Below are positions 28,982 to 40,857 of a stretch of DNA of 64,000 nucleotides, in pieces. Numbering within the stretch: the first letter of the stretch is position 1; the number at the start of each line of letters is the position of its first letter. Under the pieces are notes generated by a model, which worked only from the letters and a program-made list of their open reading frames with translations, ran no database searches and was not told the origin of the DNA. This DNA is from Acetobacter estunensis (lineage in GTDB: Bacteria; Pseudomonadota; Alphaproteobacteria; Acetobacterales; Acetobacteraceae), in NCBI RefSeq assembly GCF_019083805.1, contig NZ_JAHRDV010000001.1:248001-312000 (forward strand), read 5' to 3'. A program made the position numbers and the translations under genes.

Positions 28982-31894
28982 CTATTCCTCTCCCGCACCG
29001 CGTCCGATGAGGATCTTGCGGCGTCCCACATGATCGGCGGCGCTGACGATGCCGCTTTTCTCCATCTGTTCGATCAGCTTAGCGGCGCGGTTGTAACCAA
29101 TGGAGAGGTTGCGCTGCACGAAAGAGGTCGAGGCTTTGCCCTCTCGGATGACGATGGCCACGGCCTTGTCGTAGAGGCTCGAATCCCCATCGCCGCTTCC
29201 CGTGTCGAAAGCAGCACCGGGACCTTCTTCCTCACGTTCGGAAATGACGTCTTCGTCATAGATCGGTTCACCCTGTTCACGCAGGAACTCGGTGACGGCT
29301 TCCACCTCCGCGTCCGCCACGAAGGGACCGTGGACACGGGTGATGCGCCCACCGCCCTGCATGAACAGCATGTCGCCCTGACCCAGAAGTTGTTCCGCTC
29401 CCTGTTCGCCAAGGATGGTGCGGCTGTCGAACTTGCTGATGACCTGAAAGGAAATACGTGTAGGGAAGTTGGCTTTGATGGTGCCGGTGATGACATCCAC
29501 CGATGGGCGCTGGGTGGCCATAATGACGTGAATGCCTGCCGCACGCGCTTTCTGAGCCAGACGCTGGACAGCGGCGTCGATTTCCTTGCCTGCCATCATC
29601 ATCAGGTCGGCCATCTCATCGATGATGACGACGATGTAGGGCAGCGGCTCCAGCGTGAGAGACTGCTCCTCGAAGATCGGGTTGCCGGTTTCGGGATCGT
29701 AGCCGGTCTGGACGCGGCGGGTGATTTCCTCGCCGCGCTCGCGCACCTGTGCGGCGCGTTCGTTGTAGCCGCCAATGTTACGCACCTGAAGATGGGCCAT
29801 CGCGCGATAGCGACGGTCCATCTCACGCACGACCCATTTGAGGGCGGTCACGGCCTTGTTGGGTTCCGTCACCACCGGCGTCAGCAGATGTGGGATGCCG
29901 TCATAGATCGAAAGCTCCAGCACCTTCGGATCGATCATGATCAGGCGGCACTCATCCGGCGAATGACGGAAGAGCAGCGAGAGAATCATGGCGTTGATGC
30001 CCACCGACTTACCCGAGCCTGTGGTGCCGGCTACGAGCAGATGCGGCATACGGGCCAGATCGCTGAACACGGCCTCGCCCGCGATGTCCTTGCCGAGAGC
30101 CAGTTCAAGCTTGCCTGTGGTGTTGATCCATTCCGGCTGGTTGAACAGTTCCGAAAGATAGACCGTCTGGCGCGTGGCGTTCGGCACTTCGATGCCGATT
30201 ACGTTGCGGCCGGGCACAGTGGCGATGCGCACGCTGAGCACAGAGAGTGAGCGCGCGATGTCATCGGCAAGCCCGATCACCCGCGCGGAGCGGATGCCGG
30301 GCGCCGGTTCCAGTTCATACAGTGTCACGACGGGACCGGGGTGAAGGTCCACGATGCGTCCCTGCACGCCGAAATCGGCCAGAACCGTCTCAAGAAGACG
30401 GGCATTGGCTTCCAGCAGTTCGCGCGTGGGCATCTGCTCGGCGCGCGAAGGCGGCGGTGCGCGTAAAAGAGAGATGGGGGGCAAAACCCACCCCTGCCCA
30501 TTGCCGGACGCATCCGCCCGGGCGCTGGCATTTCCTTTGCCGGAAGCAGCGCTTTCGTCCTTGCCGGGGAAAAGCCGCGAAAGAAAGGATTTGCGACCGG
30601 TGTCGGCCACAGGTTCGCGAGGCGCGTGGGGCGGCACGGTGTCCTGCAGCGGGTGGGGGGCAGGATCGCTCTGCGGTGCGAGATGAACCTGCGCGGCTGG
30701 CTCGGGTTCCGGTGTCGGCTCCACTCGCGATGGCACCGCAGAGGAAGCAGGTGCCGTGTCCATCGCGGTCATGGCGCGCACGGGTTGATCGGGTGCTGGT
30801 CCCGGCAGGGAAATAACGGGCTTGTCTTCTTCTTCCTGTCCGGAGTGTGAGGGGCGACGCCCCATTGGTCGATTTGCCGGCAGCGACTGGGGAGAAGGAG
30901 CGGACAGGGCCACTTCCTGTCCCGTGGGCTGCGGATTGGGGTGCATGGGCGACATGTTCGCAGGCGCGACAGGAGCCTCATAGCGACGGGTGGCTATAGG
31001 GGGCTGCGGAGAAGCCGGAGCTTTCGCCCTGCGTGGAATCCATGAGCGCCGGATCGCAGCGACCGGGCTGGAGAATGCGTTGTCGGAGGCGGGTTCGTAA
31101 TTTTGCGGCGTGGTCGCAGTGCTGCCATCGGATGGCAGACCGCGCCGCTGACGCGCGATGATGATGCGGGCGAGACGTCCGGGCTGGCGTCCGACGATGA
31201 GCAGGCCGCGTCCGGTCGTGCGGCCGATCACATGCCATTCCCGGCGATCGAGACCGAAGGCGAGGGCGCCGAGAAGCAGGGCCAGAATCAGCCCCAGAAC
31301 CCAGATGATGACGCCGCCTGCCGGCCCGATGGCCGACATGCCAGCCGCTACGGCTTCCCGCGCGATACTGGCGCCGATACCACCACCGATCCCGGCGTCG
31401 GACGGCCATGCGGGCGGATGGATGGCCGTGACGAGGATGGGAACGGCCGCCAACAGTGCCGCCGCGACGAGCAGCAGGCAGATCAGCGCGACCGCGCGCA
31501 GAACGAACACGCTCAATCCGCGATGGCGGAAAATGCGCCACCCCCACGCCACCAGCGCTATGACCAGCAGACCCGTCGCGAGGCCAATCCCCTGAATCAG
31601 CACATCCGCGACCCATGCGCCGGGCGCCCCCAGAAGGTTGGTGGCGGCCCGTGACGTGGACACGTCAGGCGATGGATCGAGAGGGTTGTAGCTCCCGAAG
31701 GCGAGAAGGAAGGTGAGCGCGAATATCCACAGAAGGATGCCCCCAAGCTCATCTCCCCGTCGTCGCAGAGTGGAGCGGGTGTCGGGAGAGGACAGGGTGT
31801 CGGGAAGGAAGCGGCTGAGACGCGCCAAGTAACTGGTCCTGACGTTACGGTTTCGTGTTCGGGGAGTGCGGCGCGGGCCGCGATGCGCGACCAT
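28982..31894 (-). CDS. ftsK: DNA translocase FtsK, second copy
   Basis: Identical to 11833-14745. A second full-length ftsK with no divergence is not expected of a stable bacterial chromosome and supports a very recent or artificial duplication. Confidence 0.96.
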   Translation of the reverse strand: MVAHRGPRRTPRTRNRNVRTSYLARLSRFLPDTLSSPDTRSTLRRRGDELGGILLWIFALTFLLAFGSYNPLDPSPDVSTSRAATNLLGAPGAWVADVLIQGIGLATGLLVIALVAWGWRIFRHRGLSVFVLRAVALICLLLVAAALLAAVPILVTAIHPPAWPSDAGIGGGIGASIAREAVAAGMSAIGPAGGVIIWVLGLILALLLGALAFGLDRREWHVIGRTTGRGLLIVGRQPGRLARIIIARQRRGLPSDGSTATTPQNYEPASDNAFSSPVAAIRRSWIPRRAKAPASPQPPIATRRYEAPVAPANMSPMHPNPQPTGQEVALSAPSPQSLPANRPMGRRPSHSGQEEEDKPVISLPGPAPDQPVRAMTAMDTAPASSAVPSRVEPTPEPEPAAQVHLAPQSDPAPHPLQDTVPPHAPREPVADTGRKSFLSRLFPGKDESAASGKGNASARADASGNGQGWVLPPISLLRAPPPSRAEQMPTRELLEANARLLETVLADFGVQGRIVDLHPGPVVTLYELEPAPGIRSARVIGLADDIARSLSVLSVRIATVPGRNVIGIEVPNATRQTVYLSELFNQPEWINTTGKLELALGKDIAGEAVFSDLARMPHLLVAGTTGSGKSVGINAMILSLLFRHSPDECRLIMIDPKVLELSIYDGIPHLLTPVVTEPNKAVTALKWVVREMDRRYRAMAHLQVRNIGGYNERAAQVRERGEEITRRVQTGYDPETGNPIFEEQSLTLEPLPYIVVIIDEMADLMMMAGKEIDAAVQRLAQKARAAGIHVIMATQRPSVDVITGTIKANFPTRISFQVISKFDSRTILGEQGAEQLLGQGDMLFMQGGGRITRVHGPFVADAEVEAVTEFLREQGEPIYDEDVISEREEEGPGAAFDTGSGDGDSSLYDKAVAIVIREGKASTSFVQRNLSIGYNRAAKLIEQMEKSGIVSAADHVGRRKILIGRGAGEE

Positions 31895-31906
31895 AGCCTG
31901 AACCGC

Positions 31907-31930
31907 CCGTTCCTTGAAGGTCAGGAACGG
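31907..31930. other. Hairpin between ftsK and selO, second copy
   Basis: Mirror of 11797-11820. Confidence 0.35.
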
Positions 31931-32010
31931 CCCCGAAGCCTGTCAATAATGGCGGAAAGCAAAGATTTCCTGTCTGAATCCCGGGCTGCGGAGGCGAAGT
32001 GATGACGGCT

Positions 32011-33459
32011 TCAGGGCGAAGATGGGGCAGGCGAGCGGTTTCCAAGAGCGACGGCCATCTCGTCGATCTGGGCGAGTTTCGCCTCCAATGTGCCCCAGTC
32101 GTCGTGCTCGGCCAGTTGCGTCCATAGGGATTCCACTGTGTCGATCAGCATGGTGCAGGGCGTATTCCCGGCAAAATAGCGATGATCCAGCGTGACACCT
32201 GCGGCAGGGGTGCGCTTTTCGAGGACTGTCCGAACGGGGGCAAAATCCGAACGCTGGTAAAAAGGCGCACGCGGGCTGGCCGCTACCCGTTCCGTGCTTG
32301 CGCCGCCGCCGAACCAGTCGAACGGCAGCGCATCGAAGGGGATGCCGCTTTCCTCCATGAACAATGTGACAGCCTGCCGCAGAGTGCGATCGGAGTGTTC
32401 ATCGCACGGAGCAACGCCCAGTCGCCGTATCCATGCCGCGTCGAGTTCCGCTTCGTAACGGGCTGGAAAACGCGAAAGAATCTCCGTCAATCCGGCATGG
32501 GGCGCGAATTCGAGCAGACATTCCGCAAGTCGGGCGAGATTCCATCCCAGTGCCGCTGGCTGGCGGCCATAGGCGTAAAGACCCTGATGATCGAAATAGG
32601 CGGCGGTGAAACCCGGCTCGAAGCGCGGAAGGAAACGCCATGGACCGTAATCGAAACTCTCGCCCGTGATGGCAATGTTGTCTGTGTTCAGAACGCCGTG
32701 GACGAAGCCTGCGGCCATCCATTGCGCTCCGGTGCGCGCCACTCGTTCGCACACCGCCTCGAACAGCATGAGCGCCCCGCTGTCGCCTTCCGGCACGGTC
32801 AGTTCGGGATAATAGGTTTCCAGAACATAGGTGATGAGCCTGCCGATGGCCGCTGTCTCCGCATGGGCGGCGAGGCGCTGAAATGTGCCGATGCGGATAT
32901 GGGAATGCCCGAGTCGGACCAAAACGGCCGAGCGGGTGGGAGAGGGTTCATCGTGTCGGTCCAGTTTTTCGCCCGTCTCGATCAGGCTGAAGGCACGGGA
33001 AGTGTCCGCGCCCAGAGCTTCCAGCATGGACGCCGCGAGAACTTCCCGGACGCCGCCCTTGAGGGTCAGCCGCCCGTCACCGCCGCGTGACCATGGGGTG
33101 CGGCCGCTGCCTTTGGTGCCAAGGTCGAGCAGCCGTCCGCTCGTGTCACGCAGTTGTGCGAACAGGAAGCCGCGCCCATCCCCTAGGTCAGGGTTGTACT
33201 GGCGGAACTGGTGGCCGTGATAGCGCAGGGCCAGCGGATGAGGGAGCGAGCCGGGAAGGGGAGAGAACCGTCCGAAATGCTCGATCCATTCCTCATCTGT
33301 CAGCGTGTCCAATCCCACGGACGCGGCGGCGCGCTGGTTGCGATAGCGCAGGATGTGCTGCGGGAACCGGGCGGGCTCCACGACGTCGTAGAACAGATCA
33401 CCTAGACGGGTGTGATCGGTGGCGGGGCTGTACTGTGGCGAAAATGACATCAGACTCAT
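32011..33459 (-). CDS. selO: Protein adenylyltransferase SelO, second copy
   Basis: Identical to 10268-11716. Confidence 0.93.
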   Translation of the reverse strand: MSLMSFSPQYSPATDHTRLGDLFYDVVEPARFPQHILRYRNQRAAASVGLDTLTDEEWIEHFGRFSPLPGSLPHPLALRYHGHQFRQYNPDLGDGRGFLFAQLRDTSGRLLDLGTKGSGRTPWSRGGDGRLTLKGGVREVLAASMLEALGADTSRAFSLIETGEKLDRHDEPSPTRSAVLVRLGHSHIRIGTFQRLAAHAETAAIGRLITYVLETYYPELTVPEGDSGALMLFEAVCERVARTGAQWMAAGFVHGVLNTDNIAITGESFDYGPWRFLPRFEPGFTAAYFDHQGLYAYGRQPAALGWNLARLAECLLEFAPHAGLTEILSRFPARYEAELDAAWIRRLGVAPCDEHSDRTLRQAVTLFMEESGIPFDALPFDWFGGGASTERVAASPRAPFYQRSDFAPVRTVLEKRTPAAGVTLDHRYFAGNTPCTMLIDTVESLWTQLAEHDDWGTLEAKLAQIDEMAVALGNRSPAPSSP

Positions 33460-33549
33460 TCCTCCCGCTCATGTGTTGTTGACTTCGGTGTGGTCATTTC
33501 ACACTCTGGAGCTGTCCGCCAAACCAAAATAATAAAAACTGGGCGCTAC

Positions 33550-33729
33550 ATGAAAATCTTCAACGTGTTGCTGCTGGCGCCGTTCGTCGGCCTGCTGTGG
33601 GTGCCGTTCTATAATTTCCGCACGCCCGTGCTGCTGGGCTTCCCGTTCTTCTACTGGTACCAGTTCGCTTGGGTGCCGGTGACGTCGGTGTTGATCTGGC
33701 TGGCCTGGAAGAAAGGAGCGCAGTCATGA
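33550..33729 (+). CDS. DUF3311 small membrane protein, second copy
   Basis: Identical to 9998-10177; the ATGA overlap with the symporter is preserved. Confidence 0.85.
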   Translation: MKIFNVLLLAPFVGLLWVPFYNFRTPVLLGFPFFYWYQFAWVPVTSVLIWLAWKKGAQS

Positions 33730-35216
33730 ACGGCGTTCCTTCGGCCGATACGGTGGCGCTGGTTGTCTTCGTTCTCTTTTTCGGCGTGACGATCGTCGCG
33801 GGCACGACGGTCACGCACTGGAAAAAATGGTTTTCCAGCAGCGCCAAAAAGAGTGCGGACGCGCATCACGGCACCGAGGACTGGGGTCTTGGCGGCCGCG
33901 GCTTCGGTGCGTGGGTGACGTGGTTCCTTGTGGGCGGTGACTTCTACACGGCCTATACCGTCATCGCCGTGCCAGCGCTGGTCTATGCTGTGGGGGCTTA
34001 CGGCTTCTTTGCGCTGCCCTACACCATCATCGTCTATCCGTTCATTTTTCTGGTGATGCCCAAGCTATGGAAAATCGCCAATGAGGGCGGTCATGCGACG
34101 GCGGCGGACATCATCCGCGCGCGGTTCAGCAGCCGCACGCTTGAACTGGCGGTGGCGTTTTCGGGGCTGATTGCGGTCATGCCCTATATCGCGCTTCAGC
34201 TGATCGGCATCCGCACGGTGGTGCAGGCGCTCGGCCTGCCCGGCGATGCTCCGCTCATCATCGCGTTCTTCTCGCTCGCAGCCTACACATGGCTTGGTGG
34301 TCTGCATGCCCCGGCGCTCACGGCCTTTATCAAGGACGTGATGATCTACATCGCCGTCATCGCCGCTGTGACACTGATCCCGATGCATCTTGGCGGCTAT
34401 GGCCATATGTTCGAGGTCATGGACAGCTTCGTGCCTCTGCCCGACGCCACGCATGTGCTGCCGTCCGGTCAGATGGTGCCATATGCCACTCTGGCTCTAT
34501 CCTCGGCACTCGCGGCGTTCCTTTATCCGCACACGTTGACGGGCATTCTTGCCGCCAAGTCCGCCGATACGGTGAAACAGAACGCGGTGTTTCTGCCGAT
34601 CTACACGATCGTGCTGGGCCTGATCGCCATGCTGGGCATGATGGCGCATGTGGCGGGGATCGACACGAAAGTCAGCTCGATGGTCGTGCCGTATCTCTTT
34701 CTCAAGCTGTTCCCGGACTGGTTTGCGGGTTTCGCGTTCGCGGCGATTGCCATCGGCGCGCTGGTGCCTGCGGCGGTCATGGCCATCGGTGCGGCCAATC
34801 TGCTCACGCATAACATCCTGCCCAAGCGGTTGGAATCGGTGCGGACGTCTCAGATCGCGGCCTTCGGTGTGAAGCTGGGCGCACTTTTGTGCGTGCTGTT
34901 TCTCAACGCGAAATTCGCCATCGATCTTCAGCTTCTTGGGGGTGTCATCATTCTACAGACTTTCCCGGCGCTGATCCTTGGGTTGCTCAAGGTGCGTTTC
35001 TCATCGGCGGCCATGCTGGCGGGATGGGTGGTTGGCAACATCGTGGGGCTGAGCATGTGCTGGGCGGATGGTCTCAAGCCGGTGCATGCGCTGGGTATGG
35101 GTGAGCATTCCATGCTGGTGTCCACGGGGCTGATCGCGCTGGTAGTGAATATTGTCGTAGTGTGCGCCTGTTCGGTGTTCGCCTTCGGTCGCTCCCGGAC
35201 TGTCGCGGCAGAGTAA
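33726..35216 (+). CDS. MctP-like sodium:solute symporter, second copy
   Basis: Identical to 8511-10001. Confidence 0.9.
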   Translation: MNGVPSADTVALVVFVLFFGVTIVAGTTVTHWKKWFSSSAKKSADAHHGTEDWGLGGRGFGAWVTWFLVGGDFYTAYTVIAVPALVYAVGAYGFFALPYTIIVYPFIFLVMPKLWKIANEGGHATAADIIRARFSSRTLELAVAFSGLIAVMPYIALQLIGIRTVVQALGLPGDAPLIIAFFSLAAYTWLGGLHAPALTAFIKDVMIYIAVIAAVTLIPMHLGGYGHMFEVMDSFVPLPDATHVLPSGQMVPYATLALSSALAAFLYPHTLTGILAAKSADTVKQNAVFLPIYTIVLGLIAMLGMMAHVAGIDTKVSSMVVPYLFLKLFPDWFAGFAFAAIAIGALVPAAVMAIGAANLLTHNILPKRLESVRTSQIAAFGVKLGALLCVLFLNAKFAIDLQLLGGVIILQTFPALILGLLKVRFSSAAMLAGWVVGNIVGLSMCWADGLKPVHALGMGEHSMLVSTGLIALVVNIVVVCACSVFAFGRSRTVAAE

Positions 35217-35247
35217 GCCACTCTCACAGCATCCGAGTTTGCTTGAG

Positions 35248-35279
35248 CGTCCGCCCTTAACTTTGGGGGCGGACGTTTT
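35248..35279 (+). terminator. Rho-independent terminator after the symporter gene, second copy
   Basis: Mirror of 8448-8479: 9-bp stem at 35248-35256 and 35267-35275, then TTTT. Confidence 0.8.
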
Positions 35280-35358
35280 CGTGTTGTGTCAGGATCGAAA
35301 TCCTGCCTCATCTCCTTCCCCATGGCAGCCCTTCGGGCTCCGTGATATGGAGCCGTCC

Positions 35359-36762
35359 ATGACCGTTCGTACGCGCTTTGCCCCTTCTCCGACCGGCTTG
35401 CTGCATATCGGCAACGCTCGGGCCGCCCTCTTCAATTTCCTCTATGCGCGCCATTGTGGCGGACAATTCGTCCTGCGCATCGAGGACACGGACAAGGAAC
35501 GCTCCACGCAAAAAGCGGTGGACGTGATCTTTGACGGCCTGAAATGGATGGGTCTCACCTGGGACGGAGAACCCGTTTTCCAGTCCGCGCGGGAAGAGCG
35601 TCATCGTGAGGTCGCCCTTCAGCTTCTGGCCGAGGGCAAGGCCTATAAGTGCTTCTGTACCCCCGAAGAACTGAAAGAGATGCGCGAGACGGCGCAGGCT
35701 GAAGGCCGCCCGCCGCGTTATAACGGCATGTGGCGTGATCGCGATCCATCCGAAGCGCCCGCTGGCGCGCCTTATGCCATTCGCATCAAGGCCCCGCGTG
35801 AAGGCGAGGCGGTGATTGAGGATCTGGTGCAGGGTGAAGTCCGTGTGGCCAACGCAGAGCTGGATGACATGATCATCCTGCGCTCCGACGGCACGCCGAC
35901 CTATCAGCACGCCGTGGTGGTGGACGATCACGACATGGAGATCACGCATGTGATCCGTGGCGACGATCACCTGACCAACACCTTCCGTCAGCTCATGATC
36001 TACCGCGCGATGGGCTGGGAGGCTCCGCGTTTCGCGCATCTGCCGCTCATCCATGGTCCCGATGGCGCGAAGCTCTCCAAGCGCCATGGCGCGCAGTCCG
36101 TCGTGGAGTTCCGCGAAATGGGCTATCTGCCGGAAGCGTTGTGCAACTATCTGCTGCGTCTTGGCTGGGGCCATGGCGATGCCGAGATTCTCTCGCGTGA
36201 TGAGCAGATCCGTCTGTTCGATCTCTCGGGCGTCGGGCGTTCGGCCTCGCGGATGGATTACACCAAGCTTGAGCACGTCAATGCCGTCTATCTGCGTGAG
36301 GCGGACGATGACCGTCTGACCAATGACGTGATGGAACGCCTCAATGGACGCGAAGGCGTGGATACGGGCGAGATCACCCGTGCCCGCGTCCGTGCGCTGA
36401 TGCCGGGTCTGAAAGAGCGCGCCCGCACGCTGGTGGAACTGGCCGACAACGCTGCGTTCCTTGGACGGCAGGTGCCGCTGTCCTTCGATGCCAAGGCCGA
36501 GAAGCAGCTCACACCTGAGAACCGCGCCATGCTGGGTGAACTGGCGCGTGATCTTGCTGTGGTCGATCCGTTCGACGCCGAGCATGTGGATGCGGCGCTA
36601 CGTGTGTTCGCGGAAAAGCATGAGCTGAAGCTAGGTAAAGTGGCGCAGCCTCTTCGCGCGGCCCTGTGCGGCACAACGACATCGCCCGGTATCGATGCGA
36701 CCGTGGCGGCTTTGGGACGCGATGAGGTTCTGGCGCGGATAGGAGCCGTTCAGAATGGCTGA
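35359..36762 (+). CDS. gltX: Glutamate--tRNA ligase, second copy
   Basis: Identical to 6965-8368. Confidence 0.95.
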   Translation: MTVRTRFAPSPTGLLHIGNARAALFNFLYARHCGGQFVLRIEDTDKERSTQKAVDVIFDGLKWMGLTWDGEPVFQSAREERHREVALQLLAEGKAYKCFCTPEELKEMRETAQAEGRPPRYNGMWRDRDPSEAPAGAPYAIRIKAPREGEAVIEDLVQGEVRVANAELDDMIILRSDGTPTYQHAVVVDDHDMEITHVIRGDDHLTNTFRQLMIYRAMGWEAPRFAHLPLIHGPDGAKLSKRHGAQSVVEFREMGYLPEALCNYLLRLGWGHGDAEILSRDEQIRLFDLSGVGRSASRMDYTKLEHVNAVYLREADDDRLTNDVMERLNGREGVDTGEITRARVRALMPGLKERARTLVELADNAAFLGRQVPLSFDAKAEKQLTPENRAMLGELARDLAVVDPFDAEHVDAALRVFAEKHELKLGKVAQPLRAALCGTTTSPGIDATVAALGRDEVLARIGAVQNG

Positions 36763-37723
36763 AGGGCAGTCCGGGGGCTCCCGTTTCTTCGGTCCCTCGG
36801 ACCGCCATCTTCTCGGGATTCAGGGCATGCACCCCTCCCGGATCGAGCCGATCCTCGATCTCGCGGAGAGCTATGTCCTGATGAACCGCTCGCGCAAGAC
36901 GCCGCGCGACCTTCTGCGTGGGCGGACTATCATCAATCTGTTCTTTGAGGACAGCACGCGCACGCGCACGTCTTTTGAACTTGCGGGCAAGCGGCTTGGC
37001 GCGGACGTGGTGAACATGTCGGTCGCCCAGTCCTCCGTGAACAAAGGCGAGACCCTGCTCGACACGGCCGCCACACTGAACGCCATGCGGACCGATCTTC
37101 TGGTGGTGCGCCATGCGCAGTCCGGTGCGCCCGCGTTGCTGGCGCAGAAGGTGGATGCGTCCGTCATTAATGCGGGTGATGGCACGCACGAGCATCCCAC
37201 GCAGGCGCTGCTCGATGCGCTCACCATCCGTCGTCATCTCGGGCGGATCGAGGGACTGACAGTCGCGATCTGCGGTGACGTGGCCCATTCGCGCGTGGCC
37301 CGCTCCAATATCCATCTTCTGACCTCCATGGCCTGCCGCGTGCGCGTGGTCGGGCCGCCGACGCTGGTGCCGCGCTCTCTCGCAAGCCTTGGAGTGGAGG
37401 TGCATCACCGCATGGAGGACGGTCTGCGCGACGTCGATGTGGTGATGATGCTGCGTCTGCAACGCGAGCGCATGTCGGGCGGTCTTGTGCCCAGCGCACG
37501 TGAATATTTCCGTTTCTACGGCCTTGATCGCCGCCGTCTTGAACTGGCGAAGCCCGGCGCATTGGTGATGCATCCGGGGCCGATGAATCGCGGTGTGGAG
37601 ATCGATAGCCAGATTGCGGATTCCGATCAGAGCGTGATCCGTGAGCAGGTCGAAATGGGCGTGGCCGTCCGCATGGCGGTGCTGGACCTTCTTTCGCGCA
37701 GCAAGCGGAGCAGCCGATCATGA
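36755..37723 (+). CDS. pyrB: Aspartate carbamoyltransferase, second copy
   Basis: Identical to 6004-6972. Confidence 0.96.
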   Translation: MAEGQSGGSRFFGPSDRHLLGIQGMHPSRIEPILDLAESYVLMNRSRKTPRDLLRGRTIINLFFEDSTRTRTSFELAGKRLGADVVNMSVAQSSVNKGETLLDTAATLNAMRTDLLVVRHAQSGAPALLAQKVDASVINAGDGTHEHPTQALLDALTIRRHLGRIEGLTVAICGDVAHSRVARSNIHLLTSMACRVRVVGPPTLVPRSLASLGVEVHHRMEDGLRDVDVVMMLRLQRERMSGGLVPSAREYFRFYGLDRRRLELAKPGALVMHPGPMNRGVEIDSQIADSDQSVIREQVEMGVAVRMAVLDLLSRSKRSSRS

Positions 37724-39015
37724 GCGCGGACATTCTTTTCGAGAACGTGCGCCTGATCGATCCGGCGACCAAACTGGACCGGCCGGGTCGTTTGCTGGTG
37801 CGTGACGGCGTTATTGCGGGGCATGATCTGCCCGAAGCCGAAGGCACGCCAGAGGGTGTCCACGTTGTGGATGGGCAGGGCGCTGTGCTGTGTCCCGGCC
37901 TTGTGGACATGCGCGTTGAGATCGGTGAACCGGGGCACGAATATCGTGAGACCGTGAAGTCCGCTTCCCGTGCGGCCTTTGCTGGCGGCGTGACAACGGT
38001 GGCCGTTCTTCCCACCGGTTCTCCCGCCATCGACGATCCGGCCATGGTACGGATGCTGCGCTGGCGCGGTGAAGAGCCAGAACATGTTTCGATCCTGCCC
38101 TATGGCGCGCTGACCAAGGGTTGTCAGGGCGGTGAACTGGCGGAGATCGGCCTGCTGGCGGAAGCGGGCGCTGTGGCGTTCACAGACGGCTCACGGGCGA
38201 TTGAGACCGCACGGTTGATGAAACAGGCTCTGACCTATGCTTCCGCGTTTGACGCGATGGTCGTGCAGCATCCCGAAGAGCCGACGCTGGCCGGGTCCGG
38301 TTGCGCCACGGAAGGGCAGCTTGCGCTGCGTCTGGGCCTGCCCGCCATTCCGACGGCGGCAGAAGCGATCATGATCGCGCGCGATGTCCGTATTGCCGAG
38401 ATGACGGGTGGACGACTGCATTTCGGCCATGTCTCGACGGGTGAGGGCGTGGAACTGATCCGACAGGCCAAGGCGCGCGGTCTGCGCATCACCTGCGACA
38501 CGGCACCGCAGTATTTCGATCTGAACGAGACCGCGATCGGAGACTTCCGTACCTACGCCAAGTTCTCTCCGCCGCTACGTCGTGAGGAAGACCGCTTGGC
38601 GATCTGTGCGGCACTGGCGGATGGCACCATCGATGCCATCGCGTCCGATCATGCGCCGCGTGACGCCGACGACAAGCGTCTGCCTTTTGCTCAGGCTTCG
38701 GCCGGTGGTACGGGGCTGGCTACGCTGCTGGGCGTCACGCTCACACGCTATCACGATGGCACGCTGTCACTACTGGACGCTCTGGCCTATCTCACCTGCC
38801 GTCCGGCCGTGTTGCTGGGTGTGAAAGGGGTGGGGACGCTGGCAAAGGGGGCGGCTGCGGACCTTTGCCTATTCGAGCCCGATCGCGCGTGGCGTGTGGT
38901 GGCGGGCGAACTGCCCGGTCATGCGCAGAACACACCGTTCGATGGTCGCGCGCTGGAAGGCAAGGTGCTCGGGACGTGGAAGCGTGGGCGGCGCGTGTTC
39001 GGAGGCGTGGCGTGA
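37720..39015 (+). CDS. pyrC: Dihydroorotase-like protein (PyrX type), second copy
   Basis: Identical to 4712-6007, including loss of the HxH metal motif. Confidence 0.9.
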   Translation: MSADILFENVRLIDPATKLDRPGRLLVRDGVIAGHDLPEAEGTPEGVHVVDGQGAVLCPGLVDMRVEIGEPGHEYRETVKSASRAAFAGGVTTVAVLPTGSPAIDDPAMVRMLRWRGEEPEHVSILPYGALTKGCQGGELAEIGLLAEAGAVAFTDGSRAIETARLMKQALTYASAFDAMVVQHPEEPTLAGSGCATEGQLALRLGLPAIPTAAEAIMIARDVRIAEMTGGRLHFGHVSTGEGVELIRQAKARGLRITCDTAPQYFDLNETAIGDFRTYAKFSPPLRREEDRLAICAALADGTIDAIASDHAPRDADDKRLPFAQASAGGTGLATLLGVTLTRYHDGTLSLLDALAYLTCRPAVLLGVKGVGTLAKGAAADLCLFEPDRAWRVVAGELPGHAQNTPFDGRALEGKVLGTWKRGRRVFGGVA

Positions 39016-39650
39016 ATCTGATCGAATCGCCCGTCACGCTGCTGATCGGTGTTGCTTTCCTGTCCTACCTTCTTGGCAGCGTGCCGTTCGGGCTGGTGCT
39101 GACAGCGCTTTCCGGTCAGGGCGATATTCGCCAGATCGGGTCTGGCAATATTGGCGCGACCAATGTTCTGCGCACGGGCAACAAGAAACTTGCGGCGTTG
39201 ACGCTGTTTCTAGACGGCTTCAAAGGCGCGTTCGCGGTGCTGGTGGCGTGGGTGATGACGCCACCGGAACTGGGCGACCGAGCCATGGCGGTCGCAGCGA
39301 TTTTCGCGGTAATGGGCCACTGTTATCCAGTATGGCTGGGGTTTCGCGGCGGCAAAGGTGTGGCGACGGGTCTGGGTGTGGTGCTGGCGATGTCCCCTGT
39401 AGTGGGGCTGGCCTGCTGCCTGATCTGGCTGGTCGGTGCAAAGATCACGCGTATTTCGTCCGCCGGGGCGTTGCTGGCGTTCGCGTGCATGCCGCTGATG
39501 CTGTTCTTTCTGTATGGGCACTCCTTCACTCAGTCTCAGAAACCTCTGGCGGGCCTGTTCATCGCGTTGGTCGTCATTCTTCGGCATGGCGCCAATATTG
39601 CGCGGCTTCTGAAGGGCACCGAGCCGCGGATCGGGCAGTCCGGTAAATGA
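39012..39650 (+). CDS. plsY: Glycerol-3-phosphate acyltransferase PlsY, second copy
   Basis: Identical to 4077-4715; GTG start overlapping the pyrC stop. Confidence 0.95.
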   Translation: MNLIESPVTLLIGVAFLSYLLGSVPFGLVLTALSGQGDIRQIGSGNIGATNVLRTGNKKLAALTLFLDGFKGAFAVLVAWVMTPPELGDRAMAVAAIFAVMGHCYPVWLGFRGGKGVATGLGVVLAMSPVVGLACCLIWLVGAKITRISSAGALLAFACMPLMLFFLYGHSFTQSQKPLAGLFIALVVILRHGANIARLLKGTEPRIGQSGK

Positions 39651-39675
39651 TTACCGCGCGCAAGACAGGTCTCGC

Positions 39676-40821
39676 GTGAATCCTGATCTGCCAGCGCTGC
39701 TGCGTCTGGCCCGCACAGAGAATGTCGGACCGGTGACGTGGCGGCGGCTGATGGCCGAGCATGGTTGTCCGGAGCGCGCGCTGGACGCCGTGCCGGAACG
39801 GGCTCGGCGTGGTGGCCGGAAAGGGCCGCTGAAAATAGCGGACGAGGCCGATATCCTGCGCGAGATCGAGGCAACGCAGGCTCTCGGTGGCCGGATACTC
39901 ACGCTGCATGACCCGGATTATCCCGCGCTTCTGGCGGAAGTTCCGGATTCGCCCCCCATTATTTCCGTGCTTGGCAATGTGGCGTGCCTGAACGCTGAGC
40001 GCAGCATTGGCATGGTGGGGGCGCGAAACGCTTCAGCGGCAGGGATGCGTCTGGCCGAAAGTCTGGCGACCGAATTGTCTCATGCCGGAATCACGGTTGT
40101 CTCGGGGCTTGCCCGTGGGATTGATGGTGCCGCGCACAAGGGGGCGCTGCATGGTGATTTTCCTCAGTGGGGCAGCACGGTGGCGGCCATCGCGGGTGGT
40201 CTGGATGTGGTGTATCCGCCTGAGCACGCGTCTCTGCAGGAGCTGATTGCCCGAAAGGGTGTCATCGTCACGGAAGCGCCTTTGGGCACCCAGCCGCAGG
40301 CGCGGCATTTTCCCCGTCGCAACCGGCTGATCGCAGGGCTGACACTTGGCACGGTGGTGGTTGAAGCCGCGCTGCGTTCGGGCAGTCTCATCACGGCGGA
40401 GTTGGCGGATCGCTACAGTCGGGCTGTGTTTGCTGTTCCGGGATCGCCGCTCGATCCGCGATGCCGGGGCAGCAATGACCTGTTGCGCAAGCACGCGCAT
40501 CTGGTGGAGGACATCAGCGATATTGTGCCCTATCTTCGGCTTGAAACGACGGGAGGGTATCTGTTCGGAAAGGGTTTTTCCGAGGAGCAGGCGGCATGGC
40601 GGGGACCGCCCAGCTTGGCGGCGCAGGACGTGGAAATCGTGCGGACACGAATGAAGGAGCTGCTGTCCTTCACACCTGTGCCGGTTGACGATCTGGTTCG
40701 GCGCTGCCAGTTCTCGGTCTCGGCGGTTCTTGCGGTGTTGACCGAGCTGGAGCTTGCCGGCCGGGTGGAGATGCTGCCCGGAGGAGCCGTTGTCCAGTTG
40801 CTGCCTGCCGAAATGGAGTGA
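39676..40821 (+). CDS. dprA: DNA-processing protein DprA, second copy
   Basis: Identical to 2906-4051. Confidence 0.95.
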   Translation: MNPDLPALLRLARTENVGPVTWRRLMAEHGCPERALDAVPERARRGGRKGPLKIADEADILREIEATQALGGRILTLHDPDYPALLAEVPDSPPIISVLGNVACLNAERSIGMVGARNASAAGMRLAESLATELSHAGITVVSGLARGIDGAAHKGALHGDFPQWGSTVAAIAGGLDVVYPPEHASLQELIARKGVIVTEAPLGTQPQARHFPRRNRLIAGLTLGTVVVEAALRSGSLITAELADRYSRAVFAVPGSPLDPRCRGSNDLLRKHAHLVEDISDIVPYLRLETTGGYLFGKGFSEEQAAWRGPPSLAAQDVEIVRTRMKELLSFTPVPVDDLVRRCQFSVSAVLAVLTELELAGRVEMLPGGAVVQLLPAEME

Positions 40822-40857
40822 TCGTACGCTTCGGATCGACGCGGGCCCGGAGAGAAC